From assembly GCA_964486865.1 (NCBI GenBank), contig CAZAOZ010000004.1, forward strand, positions 1 through 64,000: DNA of 64,000 nt, given 5' to 3'. Source of the DNA: Ga0077527 sp964486865. Its GTDB lineage: Bacteria; Pseudomonadota; Gammaproteobacteria; Burkholderiales; SG8-41. Shown in pieces: positions 34,004 to 43,030 of this stretch. The position numbers were made by a program, and so were the translations under genes. The stretch's first letter is position 1; every line of letters begins with the position of its first letter. Below the pieces are notes generated by a model, which saw only the letters and a list, made by a program, of their open reading frames with translations, did not search any database and was not told where the DNA came from.

Positions 34004-34948
34004 TTAGACCACCGCGCCGGATTCGTTCTCCGGTTTCTTGTCGGGTTTGACCAGATCGTCGCGCCGCAGTCCCAGCCACATCAGCAGCGGGCTGCCGACC
34101 AGCACGGACGAGTAAATGCCGAAGCAGATGCCTATGGTCAGCGCCAGCGCGAAGTAATGCAGCGTTTCGCCGCCGAAAATCAGCATTGAAAACACCATCA
34201 ACTGGGTCGAGCCGTGGGTAATGATGGTGCGCGACATGGTCTGCGTGATCGCCGCATCGATCACCTGCGGCACCGGCACGTTGCGATACTGCCGGCTGCG
34301 GAAACACTCGCGCACCCGGTCCATCACCACCACCGATTCGTTGACCGAATAGCCGAGGATCGCCAGTACCGCCGCCAGCACCGGCAGCGAGAACTCCCAG
34401 CCGAACAGCGAGAAGCAGCCGAGAATGATCACCACGTCGTGCAGATTGGCGATGATCGCCGACACGCCGAATTTCCACTCGAAGCGCAGCCACAGGTAGA
34501 GCACGATGCCCAGCGACACGAACAGCAGCGCCAGCGCACCGTCGTTCAGCAGCTCCTTGCCGACCTGCGGCCCGACGAACTCGACGCGCCGCAGTTGCAC
34601 CGTGGCGTCCATCTGCTTCAACTCCTGCATCACGGTCTCGGACACCCTGGCGCTGGTCAGTCCTTCCTTGACCGGCAGGCGGATCAACACATCGCGCGCC
34701 GTACCGAAATTCTGCACGCCCGGATCCGCAAAACCGATTTTGACCATGCGCTCGCGGATCGGGTTGAGATCCGGCGGCTGCTGGTAGTTCACCTCGATCA
34801 CCGTGCCGCCGGTGAAATCCACGCCCAGATGCAGCCCTTTGGTCGCCAGCGAACCCACGGCGATCAGGAACGTGATCAGCGAAATCACGTTGAAGATCAG
34901 CGCATGGCGCATGAACGGGATATCTTTTTTGATGCGGAAGAATTCCAT
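34004..34948 (-). CDS. secF: Protein translocase subunit SecF
   Basis: A 314-residue, six-helix RND-type protein that, with SecD, uses the proton gradient to help proteins cross the SecYEG channel. The N-terminal FRIKKDIPFMRHALIFNVIS and LGVDFTGGTVIEV, and the GYSVNESVVVMDRVRE motif in the fourth helix region, are diagnostic. Length is normal. It is co-transcribed with secD, separated by hairpin copy D. Confidence 0.95.
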   Translation of the reverse strand: MEFFRIKKDIPFMRHALIFNVISLITFLIAVGSLATKGLHLGVDFTGGTVIEVNYQQPPDLNPIRERMVKIGFADPGVQNFGTARDVLIRLPVKEGLTSARVSETVMQELKQMDATVQLRRVEFVGPQVGKELLNDGALALLFVSLGIVLYLWLRFEWKFGVSAIIANLHDVVIILGCFSLFGWEFSLPVLAAVLAILGYSVNESVVVMDRVRECFRSRQYRNVPVPQVIDAAITQTMSRTIITHGSTQLMVFSMLIFGGETLHYFALALTIGICFGIYSSVLVGSPLLMWLGLRRDDLVKPDKKPENESGAVV

Positions 34949-34965
34949 ATGGATTCCTAGAAAAT

Positions 34966-35033
34966 GCGAGCGGTGAGCGGCGAGCGGTGAGCGGTGAACA
35001 TCGTCTTTATGCGGCTCACTGCTGACTGCTCAC
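34966..35033. repeat. Intergenic hairpin of short degenerate repeats, copy D
   Basis: Units GCGAGCG/GTGAGCG form the left arm and CTCACTGCTGACTGCTCAC the right. It sits between secD and secF within the operon, so it does not block read-through entirely. Confidence 0.65.
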
Positions 35034-36889
35034 TTGCCCTGCGCAGCAGGGCGCCACACCTGCCCGATGGATATCTTGTCCAGCTTGCGGCGGCTGCCGT
35101 AATAAAGGTTCACGATCCCGCGCGACACCACCACCGCGCTGAACATCGAGGTCAATATCCCCAGGCAATGCACCACCGCAAAGCCGCGCACCGGGCCGGA
35201 ACCGAACGCCAGCAATGCGACGCCGGCGATCAGCGTGGTGACGTTGGAATCGAGAATCGTCGCCCACGCACGCTCGTAGCCGGCATGCAGCGCCGCGTGC
35301 GGCGTGTTGCCGTTGCGCAGCTCCTCGCGGATGCGCTCGTTGATCAGCACGTTGGCGTCGATCGCCATACCCAGCGCCAGCGCAATCGCCGCAATGCCCG
35401 GCAGCGTCAGCGTCGCCTGCAGTATCGACAGCAACGCGATCAGGAACAGCAGGTTGGCGCCGAGCGCAATGATCGAAACGACGCCGACCAGCGCGTAGTA
35501 GGCGATCATGAACAGCGCGATCGCGGCAAAACCCATCCACATCGACTGGAAACCGATCTTGATGTTTTCCGCGCCCAGCGATGGCCCGATGGTGCGCTCC
35601 TCAATGATTTCCATCGGCGCCGCCAGCGCGCCCGCGCGCAGCAGCAGCGACACGTCCTTGGCTTCCATGGTGGTCATGCGGCCGCTGATCTGCACGCGCC
35701 CGCCGCCGATTTCGGTGCGGATCACCGGCGCCGTCACCACCTCGCCCTTGCCGCGCTCAAACAGCAGTATGGCCATGCGTTTGCCGACGTTTTCACGGGT
35801 CACCTGCTGGAAAATGCGCGCGCCGGCGCCGTCGAGGTTGATATGCACCGCCGGCTCGCCCGTCTGGCCGTCGAACCCGGGCTGCGCGTCATTGATGCGC
35901 TCGCCGGTCAGCACCACCTGTTTTTTCACCAGCACCGCCTGGCCGTTGCGCTCGTAGTACAGCTCGGTGCCGAACGGCACCTGGCCCGCCTTGGCCTGCG
36001 CCAGGCCGGCGACGTCGCCATGCTCCTCATCGACCATGCGCACTTCCAGCGTCGCGGTGCGGCCGAGGATGTCCTTGGCCTTGGCCGTATCCTGCACGCC
36101 GGGCAACTGCACCACCACACGGTCGGCGCCCTGCTGCTGGATGATCGGCTCGGCCACACCCAGTTCGTTGACGCGATTCCTGAGCGTATTGATGTTCTGC
36201 TGCAACGCGGATTCCTGCGTCTTGCGCTGCGCTTCGATTCTCAGGCTGCCGCTGATGCGGAATTCGCCGGCGTCATCCGCGGTCGTCAGTTCCAGATCCG
36301 GCATGTTCTTGGCAATGCTCGCCAGCGCCTTCTGCCGCGTCGCCGCGTCACGAAAACGCACCGTGACCTGCTGGCCATCGCGCGAAATTCCGGAATACTG
36401 GATGCGCTGCTCGCGCAGGGAGCCGCGAATGTCGTTGGTAAACGCCTCCATTTTCTTGGTCAGCGCCGATTTCATGTCGACCTGCATCAGAAAATGCACG
36501 CCCCCGCGCAAATCGAGGCCCAGATACATCGGCAGCGCACCGATCGAAGCCAGCCACTGCGGGCTGCGCGACAGCAGATTCAGCGCCACCACGTAGTCCT
36601 CACCCAGCGCCGCCTGCACGGCGTCCTTGGCTTTCAGCTGATCGTCGGTGGTGGAAAAGCGCGCCTTGACGCTGGTGGCATCGAGCGCGATGCCCTCGGG
36701 TTTCAGCGCAGCTTTCTGCAGCGCCTGCTCGATCCGCGTCATCAGTGCGGTGTCCACCTTCAGGTTGCTGCGCAACGGCGACACCTGCACTGCCGGCACC
36801 TCGCCGTAGAAATTCGGCACCGTGTAGAGCAGACCGCCCACCAGGGCGGCGGCGATCAGCAGATACTTCCAGAGCGGGTAGCGGTTCAT
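35030..36889 (-). CDS. secD: Protein translocase subunit SecD
   Basis: A 619-residue partner of SecF. One N-terminal helix is followed by the large periplasmic P1 domain, beginning near GLDLRGGVHFLMQVD, and five C-terminal helices with AIALALGMAIDANVLINERI. The order yajC-secD-secF and its length are typical of the Sec accessory operon. Confidence 0.95.
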   Translation of the reverse strand: MNRYPLWKYLLIAAALVGGLLYTVPNFYGEVPAVQVSPLRSNLKVDTALMTRIEQALQKAALKPEGIALDATSVKARFSTTDDQLKAKDAVQAALGEDYVVALNLLSRSPQWLASIGALPMYLGLDLRGGVHFLMQVDMKSALTKKMEAFTNDIRGSLREQRIQYSGISRDGQQVTVRFRDAATRQKALASIAKNMPDLELTTADDAGEFRISGSLRIEAQRKTQESALQQNINTLRNRVNELGVAEPIIQQQGADRVVVQLPGVQDTAKAKDILGRTATLEVRMVDEEHGDVAGLAQAKAGQVPFGTELYYERNGQAVLVKKQVVLTGERINDAQPGFDGQTGEPAVHINLDGAGARIFQQVTRENVGKRMAILLFERGKGEVVTAPVIRTEIGGGRVQISGRMTTMEAKDVSLLLRAGALAAPMEIIEERTIGPSLGAENIKIGFQSMWMGFAAIALFMIAYYALVGVVSIIALGANLLFLIALLSILQATLTLPGIAAIALALGMAIDANVLINERIREELRNGNTPHAALHAGYERAWATILDSNVTTLIAGVALLAFGSGPVRGFAVVHCLGILTSMFSAVVVSRGIVNLYYGSRRKLDKISIGQVWRPAAQGK

Positions 36890-36899
36890 TTCAAAGACC

Positions 36900-36988
36900 G
36901 TGAAAGGTGAATGGTGAAGGGTGAAAGGTGGCCGGTTAGCCGTGCGCGGTGGCTACCGCATTTACCCATTCACCCTTCACTCATTCAC
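36900..36988. repeat. Intergenic hairpin of short degenerate repeats, copy E
   Basis: Units GTGAAAGGTGAATGGTGAAG form the left arm and CATTCACCCTTCACTCATTC the right, with a longer loop than other copies. It fills the yajC-secD gap. Confidence 0.65.
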
Positions 36989-37314
36989 TAGATGTTTTTG
37001 ATGGTGCCCTTGGGCAATACGACCTGGATTGCCGGTCGCTGCACCTGGATTTCGACATTGGCGGCAATGGCAACGCTGACATATTGCTCATCGACCTTGC
37101 TGACACGCCCGACGATGCCGCCGGCGGTGACTACTTCGTCGCCCTTCTGCAGACCCTCGATCATGGTCTTGTGCTCTTTCGCACGCTTCATCTGCGGGCG
37201 GATCATCAGGAAATACAGCACTGCAAACATCGCGACGATGAGCAGTATGTTCTCGATGCCGCCGCCCGCGGGGGCCGCGGCGGGCGCCTGCGCCCATGCT
37301 GGACTGATTAACAC
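36988..37314 (-). CDS. yajC: Preprotein translocase subunit YajC
   Basis: A 108-residue protein with one membrane helix (IENILLIVAMFAVLYFLMIR) followed by the conserved PQMKRAKEHKTMIEGLQKGD and VVTAGGIVG. It binds the SecDF complex. The start is taken as GTG 37314 because GGAGGTG lies just upstream and the length then matches the family; the ATG-type frame from further upstream would add about 19 unsupported residues. Confidence 0.9.
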   Translation of the reverse strand: MLISPAWAQAPAAAPAGGGIENILLIVAMFAVLYFLMIRPQMKRAKEHKTMIEGLQKGDEVVTAGGIVGRVSKVDEQYVSVAIAANVEIQVQRPAIQVVLPKGTIKNI

Positions 37315-37396
37315 GATGCACCTCCGGTGGGATAAAACTGCGCCCGGGTCAGTCCGGGCGCGCGCAGCCATTCAAGGCTTACCAAAGCTTTGTATT

Positions 37397-38500
37397 TTAA
37401 CATGATTCATCTTCGGCGCCGCTCACCGTGGCGGCGAATTCCGCCAGCCGCCCCGCGGCAATGGCCGCGCGCAGCCCGCCCATCAGTTCCTGATAGTAGT
37501 GCAGGTTGTGCAGCGTATTGAGCCGCGCACCGAGCATTTCGTTCACCCGCTGCAGGTGATGCAGGTAGGCGCGGGTATATCCCCGGCAGGTCGGGCAGGC
37601 GCAGTCGGGATCCACCGGCGACAGGTCGTCGCGGTAGCGCGCGTTGCGCAGCTTGATAATGCCGCGGCGGGTGTACAGCCAGCCGTTGCGGGCATTGCGG
37701 GTCGGCAGCACGCAGTCGAACATGTCGATGCCGGCCGTCACCGCGGCGACGATGTCGGCCGGCGTGCCGACCCCCATCAGGTAGCGCGGCCGCTCCGCCG
37801 GCAGTTGCGGCGCGGTGTGGCGCAGGATGCGCAGCATGTCGGCCTTGGGCTCCCCCACCGACAGGCCGCCGATGGCATAGCCGTCGAAGCCGATCTGCGT
37901 CAGCGCCGCCAGCGATTCATCGCGCAGGCTTTCATGCATGCCGCCCTGCACGATGCCGAACAGCGCGTTGGCGTTGCCCGCATGCGCCTGTTTGCTGCGC
38001 GCCGCCCAGCGCATCGACAGGCGCATCGAATCGCGCGCCTGCTCAAAGGTCGCCGGATGCGGCGTGCATTCGTCAAAGGCCATGACGATGTCGGCATTGA
38101 GCACGCGCTGGATGCGCATCGATTCCTCGGGCGTCAGGAAACAGGCGTCGCCGTTGACCGGCGACTGGAATTTCACGCCCTCTTCGCTGATCTTGCGCAG
38201 CTCGCCCAGGCTGAACACCTGAAAACCGCCGGAGTCCGTCAGCAGCGGCCCGCTCCAGTTCATGAAGCGGTGCAGCCCGCCGTGCGCGGCGATCACCTCC
38301 AGGCCGGGACGCAGCCACAGGTGGAACGTGTTGCCGAGCACGATCTGCGCGCCGAGCGCACGCAACTCGCCGGAATCCACGCCTTTCACCGCGCCGTAGG
38401 TACCGACGGGCATGAATACCGGCGTGTCGATCGCGCCGCGCGCCGTCTGCAGCACGCCGCGGCGCGCTGCGCCATCAGTAGCGATAACTTTGAATTCCAT
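37397..38500 (-). CDS. tgt: tRNA-guanine transglycosylase (queuosine)
   Basis: A 367-residue enzyme that exchanges guanine 34 of certain tRNAs for preQ1. The catalytic segments LLTDSGGFQVFSL and GIVQGGMHESLRDESL, the aspartate in FDCVLPTRNARNG, and the zinc site CACPTCRGYTRAYLHHL are present. Length is normal. It follows queA by 6 bp. Confidence 0.96.
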   Translation of the reverse strand: MEFKVIATDGAARRGVLQTARGAIDTPVFMPVGTYGAVKGVDSGELRALGAQIVLGNTFHLWLRPGLEVIAAHGGLHRFMNWSGPLLTDSGGFQVFSLGELRKISEEGVKFQSPVNGDACFLTPEESMRIQRVLNADIVMAFDECTPHPATFEQARDSMRLSMRWAARSKQAHAGNANALFGIVQGGMHESLRDESLAALTQIGFDGYAIGGLSVGEPKADMLRILRHTAPQLPAERPRYLMGVGTPADIVAAVTAGIDMFDCVLPTRNARNGWLYTRRGIIKLRNARYRDDLSPVDPDCACPTCRGYTRAYLHHLQRVNEMLGARLNTLHNLHYYQELMGGLRAAIAAGRLAEFAATVSGAEDESC

Positions 38501-38505
38501 GTTGT

Positions 38506-39534
38506 TCAGGGCGCGCGGTCGATCAGCATGGCGTCACCATAACTGAAAAACCGGTAGCGCTGCGCAATTGCATGCTGGTAGGCGCGGCGGATGTGCTCCA
38601 TGCCGCCGAAGGCCGAAACCAGCATCAGCAGCGTCGATTTGGGCAGATGAAAATTGGTGATCAGGCGGTCAACGATGCGGAAGCGGTACCCCGGCATCAC
38701 GAACAGGCTGGTTTCGCCCGCGCCGGCAACGATGTCCCCGGCAGCAGCGGCGGATTCCAGCGCGCGCAGGCTGGTGGTGCCGACGGCAACGATGCGCCCG
38801 CCGGCAGCGCGGGTGGCGCGCAAGGCATCCACCGTCGCCTGCGGCAGGCTGTACCACTCGCTGTGCATGCGGTGCCCGGCGAGATTCTGCACGCGTACCG
38901 GCTGGAAGGTGCCGGCGCCGACATGCAAGGTCAGCATCGCGACAGTGATGCCGCGCGCGCGCAAAGCGTCCAGCAGCGCAGCGTCGAAATGCAGGCCCGC
39001 GGTCGGCGCGGCAACCGCACCGGGTGTGGCCGCGTACACCGTCTGGTAGCGGACTTCGTCGCCGGCATCCGGTGCGTGGGTGATGTACGGCGGCAGCGGC
39101 AGCGCGCCATGGCGTTCGAGCAGGTCGAATACGCCGGCATTGCCGGAAAAGCGCAACTCATAAAGATCATCATGACGCCCGATGACGGTTGCCTCCACGC
39201 CATCGCCGAGAAGCAGCACGCTGCCCGGATGCGGGGCGTGGCTCGCCCGCACCTGCGCATAGGCATGATCGCCGGCAAGCACGCGTTCGATCAGCACTTC
39301 GATCCTGCCGCCGGACGCCTTGCGTCCGGTCAGGCGCGCCTTGATGACCCGCGTGTCGTTGAGCACCAGCAGGTCGCCCGGATGCAGCAGATCGAGGATA
39401 TCCGTGAAACGGTGATCGTCCAGCCGCCCGGTGGCGCCGTCGAGATGCAGCAGCCGGCTGGCGCTGCGCGCGGTTGCAGGCGCCTGCGCAATCAGTTCTG
39501 GCGGCAAGATGTAATCGAAATCGGAAAGACGCAT
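38506..39534 (-). CDS. queA: S-adenosylmethionine:tRNA ribosyltransferase-isomerase
   Basis: A 342-residue enzyme that adds the epoxy-cyclopentane group in queuosine synthesis, acting just after Tgt. MRLSDFDYILPPELIAQ at the N-terminus, FHLPKSTLLMLVSAFGG and VNDTRV-like VLNDTRVIKARL are typical. It is the first gene of the queA-tgt-yajC-secD-secF group on the minus strand. Confidence 0.96.
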   Translation of the reverse strand: MRLSDFDYILPPELIAQAPATARSASRLLHLDGATGRLDDHRFTDILDLLHPGDLLVLNDTRVIKARLTGRKASGGRIEVLIERVLAGDHAYAQVRASHAPHPGSVLLLGDGVEATVIGRHDDLYELRFSGNAGVFDLLERHGALPLPPYITHAPDAGDEVRYQTVYAATPGAVAAPTAGLHFDAALLDALRARGITVAMLTLHVGAGTFQPVRVQNLAGHRMHSEWYSLPQATVDALRATRAAGGRIVAVGTTSLRALESAAAAGDIVAGAGETSLFVMPGYRFRIVDRLITNFHLPKSTLLMLVSAFGGMEHIRRAYQHAIAQRYRFFSYGDAMLIDRAP

Positions 39535-39771
39535 GGTCGGGGTATCAGTGCCGGTCGGCAGGCCCCGGGAGGCCCCAAAGGCGCGCGATTATCACCCGCC
39601 CCCTCCGGGGCGGCAAGGTATCGCGAATGCCGTGCACCCTGCGGGGGCTCCCGTTGATCCAGGTCAAGCCGCAACCGGGCGGGTCGGAGAGAATCAAAGC
39701 ACCGGCACAGGTCGGGAGTGTATTTGCAGATACCGCCGCCGAGTCGCCGATCAGACGCGCAGGTTTGTCAT
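39535..39771. other. Divergent intergenic region between queA and phaC
   Basis: It holds the promoters of both genes. An FNR-like box is at 39654-39667. No RNA or small gene was recognised. Confidence 0.5.
39654..39667 (+). promoter_or_regulatory. FNR/Anr-like box upstream of phaC
   Basis: TTGATCCAGGTCAA matches the FNR/Anr half-sites TTGAT and (A/G)TCAA spaced by four bases, with one mismatch. It is centred about 110 bp before the phaC ATG. A near-identical box precedes the convergent phasin gene at 42192. FNR-like proteins respond to low oxygen. The regulator itself is not in the window. Confidence 0.5.
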
Positions 39772-41541
39772 ATGGATACACCTCACATCACACCGACCGG
39801 CGGAACAGAAGGCGCGGACATCGGCGCGGCCTTTTCATTGCCTGTCGAGCGGCTCAAGGAATTCCAGAAAAGCCTGGAAACCCAGGTGGATCCCTTCGGC
39901 ATGGTCGCTCCGCTGGCTCACGCGAATTCTGCATGGTGGCTGCATCCGGTCGAGCTTGCGGAACTGTGGACACGCAGCGCAACCGACCTGGCAGTGCTGC
40001 AGCTGCACAGCATGGCGCGGCTTGCAGGACACAACGGCTCCGACGTGGTGCATCCGCAGAGCGGCGACCAGCGGTTTGACGATCCGGTCTGGACGCGCGA
40101 GCCGGGCTGGAGCCTGCTCAAGCAGTGGTACCTGTTCTACACGCGGCACCTGCAGGACGCGCTGTTCCAGACGCCGGGGCTTTCATACCGCGAGCGCCGG
40201 CGGGCCGCGTTCTGGTGGCGGCAGTTGCTCAACGCCATGGCGCCGACCAATTTCCTGCCCACCAACCCGGTCGCACAGCGCAAAGCGCTGGAGTCGAACG
40301 GCGAAAGCCTCAGCCGGGGTTTCCAGCTGTTCCTCGAGGACATGGCCGCGGGAACCGTGCGCATGACCGATCCTGCCGACTTTCAGCTGGGCAAAAATCT
40401 CGCCACCACGCCCGGCGCCGTGGTCTTCCGCAACAGGCTGCTGGAACTGATCCATTACGCGCCGACCGCCGATCGCGTGCGCCCGGTGCCGATCATCATC
40501 GTCACGCCCTGGATCAACAAGTTTTATGTGCTGGATCTCACGCCGAAGAAAAGCATGGTGCGCTTCCTGCTCGACCAGGGCTTTGACGTCTATATCACCA
40601 GTTGGAAGAACCCCGGCGCCGACGCTGCCGATATCACCTTCGATGACTACCTGACGCAGGGAATCGACGAAGCCGTGCGGGTCGCGCGCGCTCTCTCCGG
40701 CTCCGCAAAAGTGCATGCGGCCGGCTACTGCATCGGCGGCACGCTGCTGGCGACATACATGGCCTGGCTCGCACGACGCAGCGCTGATCCGCACGACATC
40801 CCGGTCGCCCACTGGTCGCTGTTCGCGGCGCTCACCGATTTCAATTCTCCCGGCGACATCGAAGTATTCATCGACGAGGGCAGCGTGCGCTGGCTCAGCA
40901 ACATGATGCGCACCCGCGGATTTCTCGATGGCGGTGAAATGGCCATGACCTTCCGCATGCTGCGCGCGAACCCGCTGATCTGGCATTACGTTGTGAACGG
41001 CTGGCTCTACGGCGAGAAGCCGGCGCCGCACGACGTGCTGTACTGGAACATGGACACGACCCGCATGCCGTCCCGCATGCACGAGTTATACCTGCGCGAG
41101 ATGTATCTGCGCAACGCCCTCGTGAAGCCCGACGCCCTCACCATCGCCGGCGAGCCCATCGACCTAGCCCGCGTCCATACACCGCTCTACCAGGTCGCAG
41201 CCGAGGACGACCATATCGCACCGTGGCGCCAGACCTTCCGCATCAACAGCTACGTCACCGGACACAAGCGCTTCGTGCTGACGAGTTCCGGACACATCCT
41301 CGGCATCGTCAATCCACCGGCGAGTTCGTCGAAACGCAGCTATCGCGCCGGCCCCGCGCACCGCGGGGAAGCCGCAGACACCTGGCATGCGGACGCGCAG
41401 CCGCATGCAGGCAGCTGGTGGCAGGACTGGAGCGCATGGCTCGCCGGGTACTGTGGCGAGGCCGGTTCTCCCCCGCCGCTGGTCACCGCCGAATTCCCGA
41501 AACTCGCGGACGCCCCCGGCACGTACGTCCTCGAACGCTGA
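39772..41541 (+). CDS. phaC: Class I poly(3-hydroxyalkanoate) synthase
   Basis: A 589-residue polymerase that converts 3-hydroxyacyl-CoA into polyester granules. The nucleophile is C320 in the lipase-like box GYCIGG, as in Cupriavidus necator PhaC. The catalytic Asp lies in AAEDDHIAPW and the His in SSGHILGIVNPP. Length is that of class I enzymes. ATG 39772 (MDTPHITPTGG) is preferred over a start 54 bp upstream. phaA and phaB are not adjacent; instead a phasin gene converges from downstream. Confidence 0.93.
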   Translation: MDTPHITPTGGTEGADIGAAFSLPVERLKEFQKSLETQVDPFGMVAPLAHANSAWWLHPVELAELWTRSATDLAVLQLHSMARLAGHNGSDVVHPQSGDQRFDDPVWTREPGWSLLKQWYLFYTRHLQDALFQTPGLSYRERRRAAFWWRQLLNAMAPTNFLPTNPVAQRKALESNGESLSRGFQLFLEDMAAGTVRMTDPADFQLGKNLATTPGAVVFRNRLLELIHYAPTADRVRPVPIIIVTPWINKFYVLDLTPKKSMVRFLLDQGFDVYITSWKNPGADAADITFDDYLTQGIDEAVRVARALSGSAKVHAAGYCIGGTLLATYMAWLARRSADPHDIPVAHWSLFAALTDFNSPGDIEVFIDEGSVRWLSNMMRTRGFLDGGEMAMTFRMLRANPLIWHYVVNGWLYGEKPAPHDVLYWNMDTTRMPSRMHELYLREMYLRNALVKPDALTIAGEPIDLARVHTPLYQVAAEDDHIAPWRQTFRINSYVTGHKRFVLTSSGHILGIVNPPASSSKRSYRAGPAHRGEAADTWHADAQPHAGSWWQDWSAWLAGYCGEAGSPPPLVTAEFPKLADAPGTYVLER

Positions 41542-41577
41542 GGGCGCCTGACGGAATGAAACGCGCGCCCTTCCCGG
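41542..41577. terminator. Possible stem-loop between convergent phaC and phasin genes
   Basis: AGGGCGC and GCGCCCT can pair across a loop of about 15 bases between the two stops. No clear T-tract follows, so this is a weak call. Confidence 0.3.
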
Positions 41578-42096
41578 TCAGCTGTGGCCGGCAGAGGCTC
41601 CGCGCCGGTCGCCGGCCGGAATTGCCTTGGACCACGCCGCGATGAACGCTTCGTTCGCGCGGCGCGTCGCTTCCAGCGAGGACTCGAAAACCGACGCCAA
41701 CGGTGCCGCGCCCGCGGCACTCTTGCCGCCCGTGGCGGGCATGGCGGCGAGCGCACCGGAGCATTCGTCCTGAACGAGCTTGTTCAGTTCGGACTGCGTC
41801 TGCTGGGTCAACGCCGCCATCTTGGTCCAGTAGCCCATTACGCTCTGCGCATGGGCGTTGATCAGGCGGGTCTGCAGTTCAACGAGATCCTGCATCGAGC
41901 GGGCTTTGCCGATCTCCCCGGCAATCTCACGATTCCGGGTTTCGGTTTCGCGCGCGGCGGCAAGCTGCATTTCCCGCATGCGCTCCGATCCGGCTACCAA
42001 GGTATCCACCACGGCAAGACCGGCCTTGAATTGAAGCTTGCAGGCATCGAAAACGCCTGCGCTGGGGTCTTCGGTCACTTTCTTCGGTCCGTTCAT
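41578..42096 (-). CDS. phaP: Phasin (PHA granule-associated protein)
   Basis: A 172-residue, helix-rich, Ala/Glu-rich protein of the phasin family. MQDLVELQTRLINAHAQSVM matches the core phasin signature. Phasins coat PHA granules and control their size. ATG 42096 has AAGGAGC before it; the open frame upstream is not needed. Tail-to-tail with phaC, it has its own FNR-like box at 42192. Confidence 0.83.
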   Translation of the reverse strand: MNGPKKVTEDPSAGVFDACKLQFKAGLAVVDTLVAGSERMREMQLAAARETETRNREIAGEIGKARSMQDLVELQTRLINAHAQSVMGYWTKMAALTQQTQSELNKLVQDECSGALAAMPATGGKSAAGAAPLASVFESSLEATRRANEAFIAAWSKAIPAGDRRGASAGHS

Positions 42097-42354
42097 GATC
42101 GCTCCTTTCAGGCTGTCATCAACAGGGGCACTTTCGCAAGCTACCCCCCCACCTGCTACAACCAGCTTATTCCGGCCAATCCTGTATTCATTGACACAGG
42201 TCAAGCCGGACTATGGACGGCAGCCTGCGTTGCACAGGCCTCCCGGCAATCCGGTGCCGCGTCCCGGCGCAATACCGCACTGAATATTTGAAACAAATCA
42301 ATCTGTTCGCGTTGCCGCACACCATCAAATTGCGGGATAATTCGCGCCTCCCGT
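42097..42354. other. Intergenic region between phasin and tRNA-Leu
   Basis: It holds the phasin promoter, an FNR-like box at 42192-42205 and, near 42281-42308, a weak ninth copy of the AT-rich motif (minus strand, GAACAGATTGATTTGTTTC). The tRNA promoter must also lie here. Confidence 0.45.
42192..42205 (-). promoter_or_regulatory. FNR/Anr-like box upstream of the phasin gene
   Basis: TTGACACAGGTCAA is a perfect TTGAC-N4-GTCAA palindrome, centred about 100 bp before the phasin start. It shares CAGGTCAAG with the phaC box at 39654. On the minus strand GGAATAAG near 42167 could serve as a -10 element at the spacing expected for FNR class II activation. Confidence 0.5.
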
Positions 42355-42441
42355 GCCGGGATGGCGGAATTGGTAGACGCACGGGACTCAAAATCCCGCG
42401 CTGGCAACAGCGTGCCGGTTCGATTCCGGCTCCCGGCACCA
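42355..42441 (+). tRNA. tRNA-Leu (anticodon CAA)
   Basis: The acceptor stem GCCGGGA pairs with TCCCGGC, followed by the encoded A-CCA end. The anticodon stem CGGGA/TCCCG holds loop CTCAAAA, giving anticodon CAA. A class II long variable arm (GCGCTGGCAACAGCGT) and T-arm GCCGGTTCGATTCCGGC are present. It is 87 bases with CCA and decodes UUG. Confidence 0.95.
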
Positions 42442-42484
42442 GCGGACAACAGCACCGCCACCAACCGCCTGCGCGGGGTATCCC

Positions 42485-43027
42485 ATGGGCACAAGCACCG
42501 CTCCAGCACACCGCATCGAAGTGCGCCTCCAGGAGTTGTCGCAGTTGTTCAACTCGATGGATCCCACGCCCTTTCACCACAAGGATCTGGATCCGGACGC
42601 CGAGGAATTCATCACCAGCTGGGCACTGGAACATCCGCGCGACGCGGAGTTTGAAATCCTGATCCATCTCGCCGGCGGCAATCCGCCGGCTGACGCCGAG
42701 GCGATGGTGCGCGAGGCGCTGGGCAACTACTTCACGTATCGCGCCGAGCATGCGCGGCGCGAATTCCGCCACCTGATGCAGCGCGGCTGGCGCAGCCTGG
42801 TCATCGGTCTGGGATTCCTGGCGACCTGCCTGCTGGTCGCCGAACAGATCGGCCAGGCCTCGACCGGAACGTCCATGAACATCCTGCGCGAGAGCGTGAT
42901 CATCGGCGGCTGGGTCGCCATGTGGCGGCCGCTGGAAATCTTCCTCTATGACTGGTGGCCGCTGACCAACCGGCGGCGCATGTACGAAAAACTGGCCCGT
43001 GCCGCGGTCCGCGTCACTTCCAGTTAG
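42485..43027 (+). CDS. Conserved membrane protein of unknown function
   Basis: A 180-residue protein. A soluble N-terminal half (IEVRLQELSQLFNSMDPTPF, EEFITSWALE) is followed by two membrane helices (about residues 105-125 and 137-155). It ends in a basic tail. The family is not one I can name with confidence. It sits between tRNA-Leu and panC, and the short gap to panC is convergent. Confidence 0.7.
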   Translation: MGTSTAPAHRIEVRLQELSQLFNSMDPTPFHHKDLDPDAEEFITSWALEHPRDAEFEILIHLAGGNPPADAEAMVREALGNYFTYRAEHARREFRHLMQRGWRSLVIGLGFLATCLLVAEQIGQASTGTSMNILRESVIIGGWVAMWRPLEIFLYDWWPLTNRRRMYEKLARAAVRVTSS

Positions 43028-43030
43028 GGA

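Noticed and set aside
34994..36910. Plus-strand open frame of 638 codons opposite secD
   Set aside because: Same low-complexity shadow pattern; SecD on the minus strand is complete and conserved.
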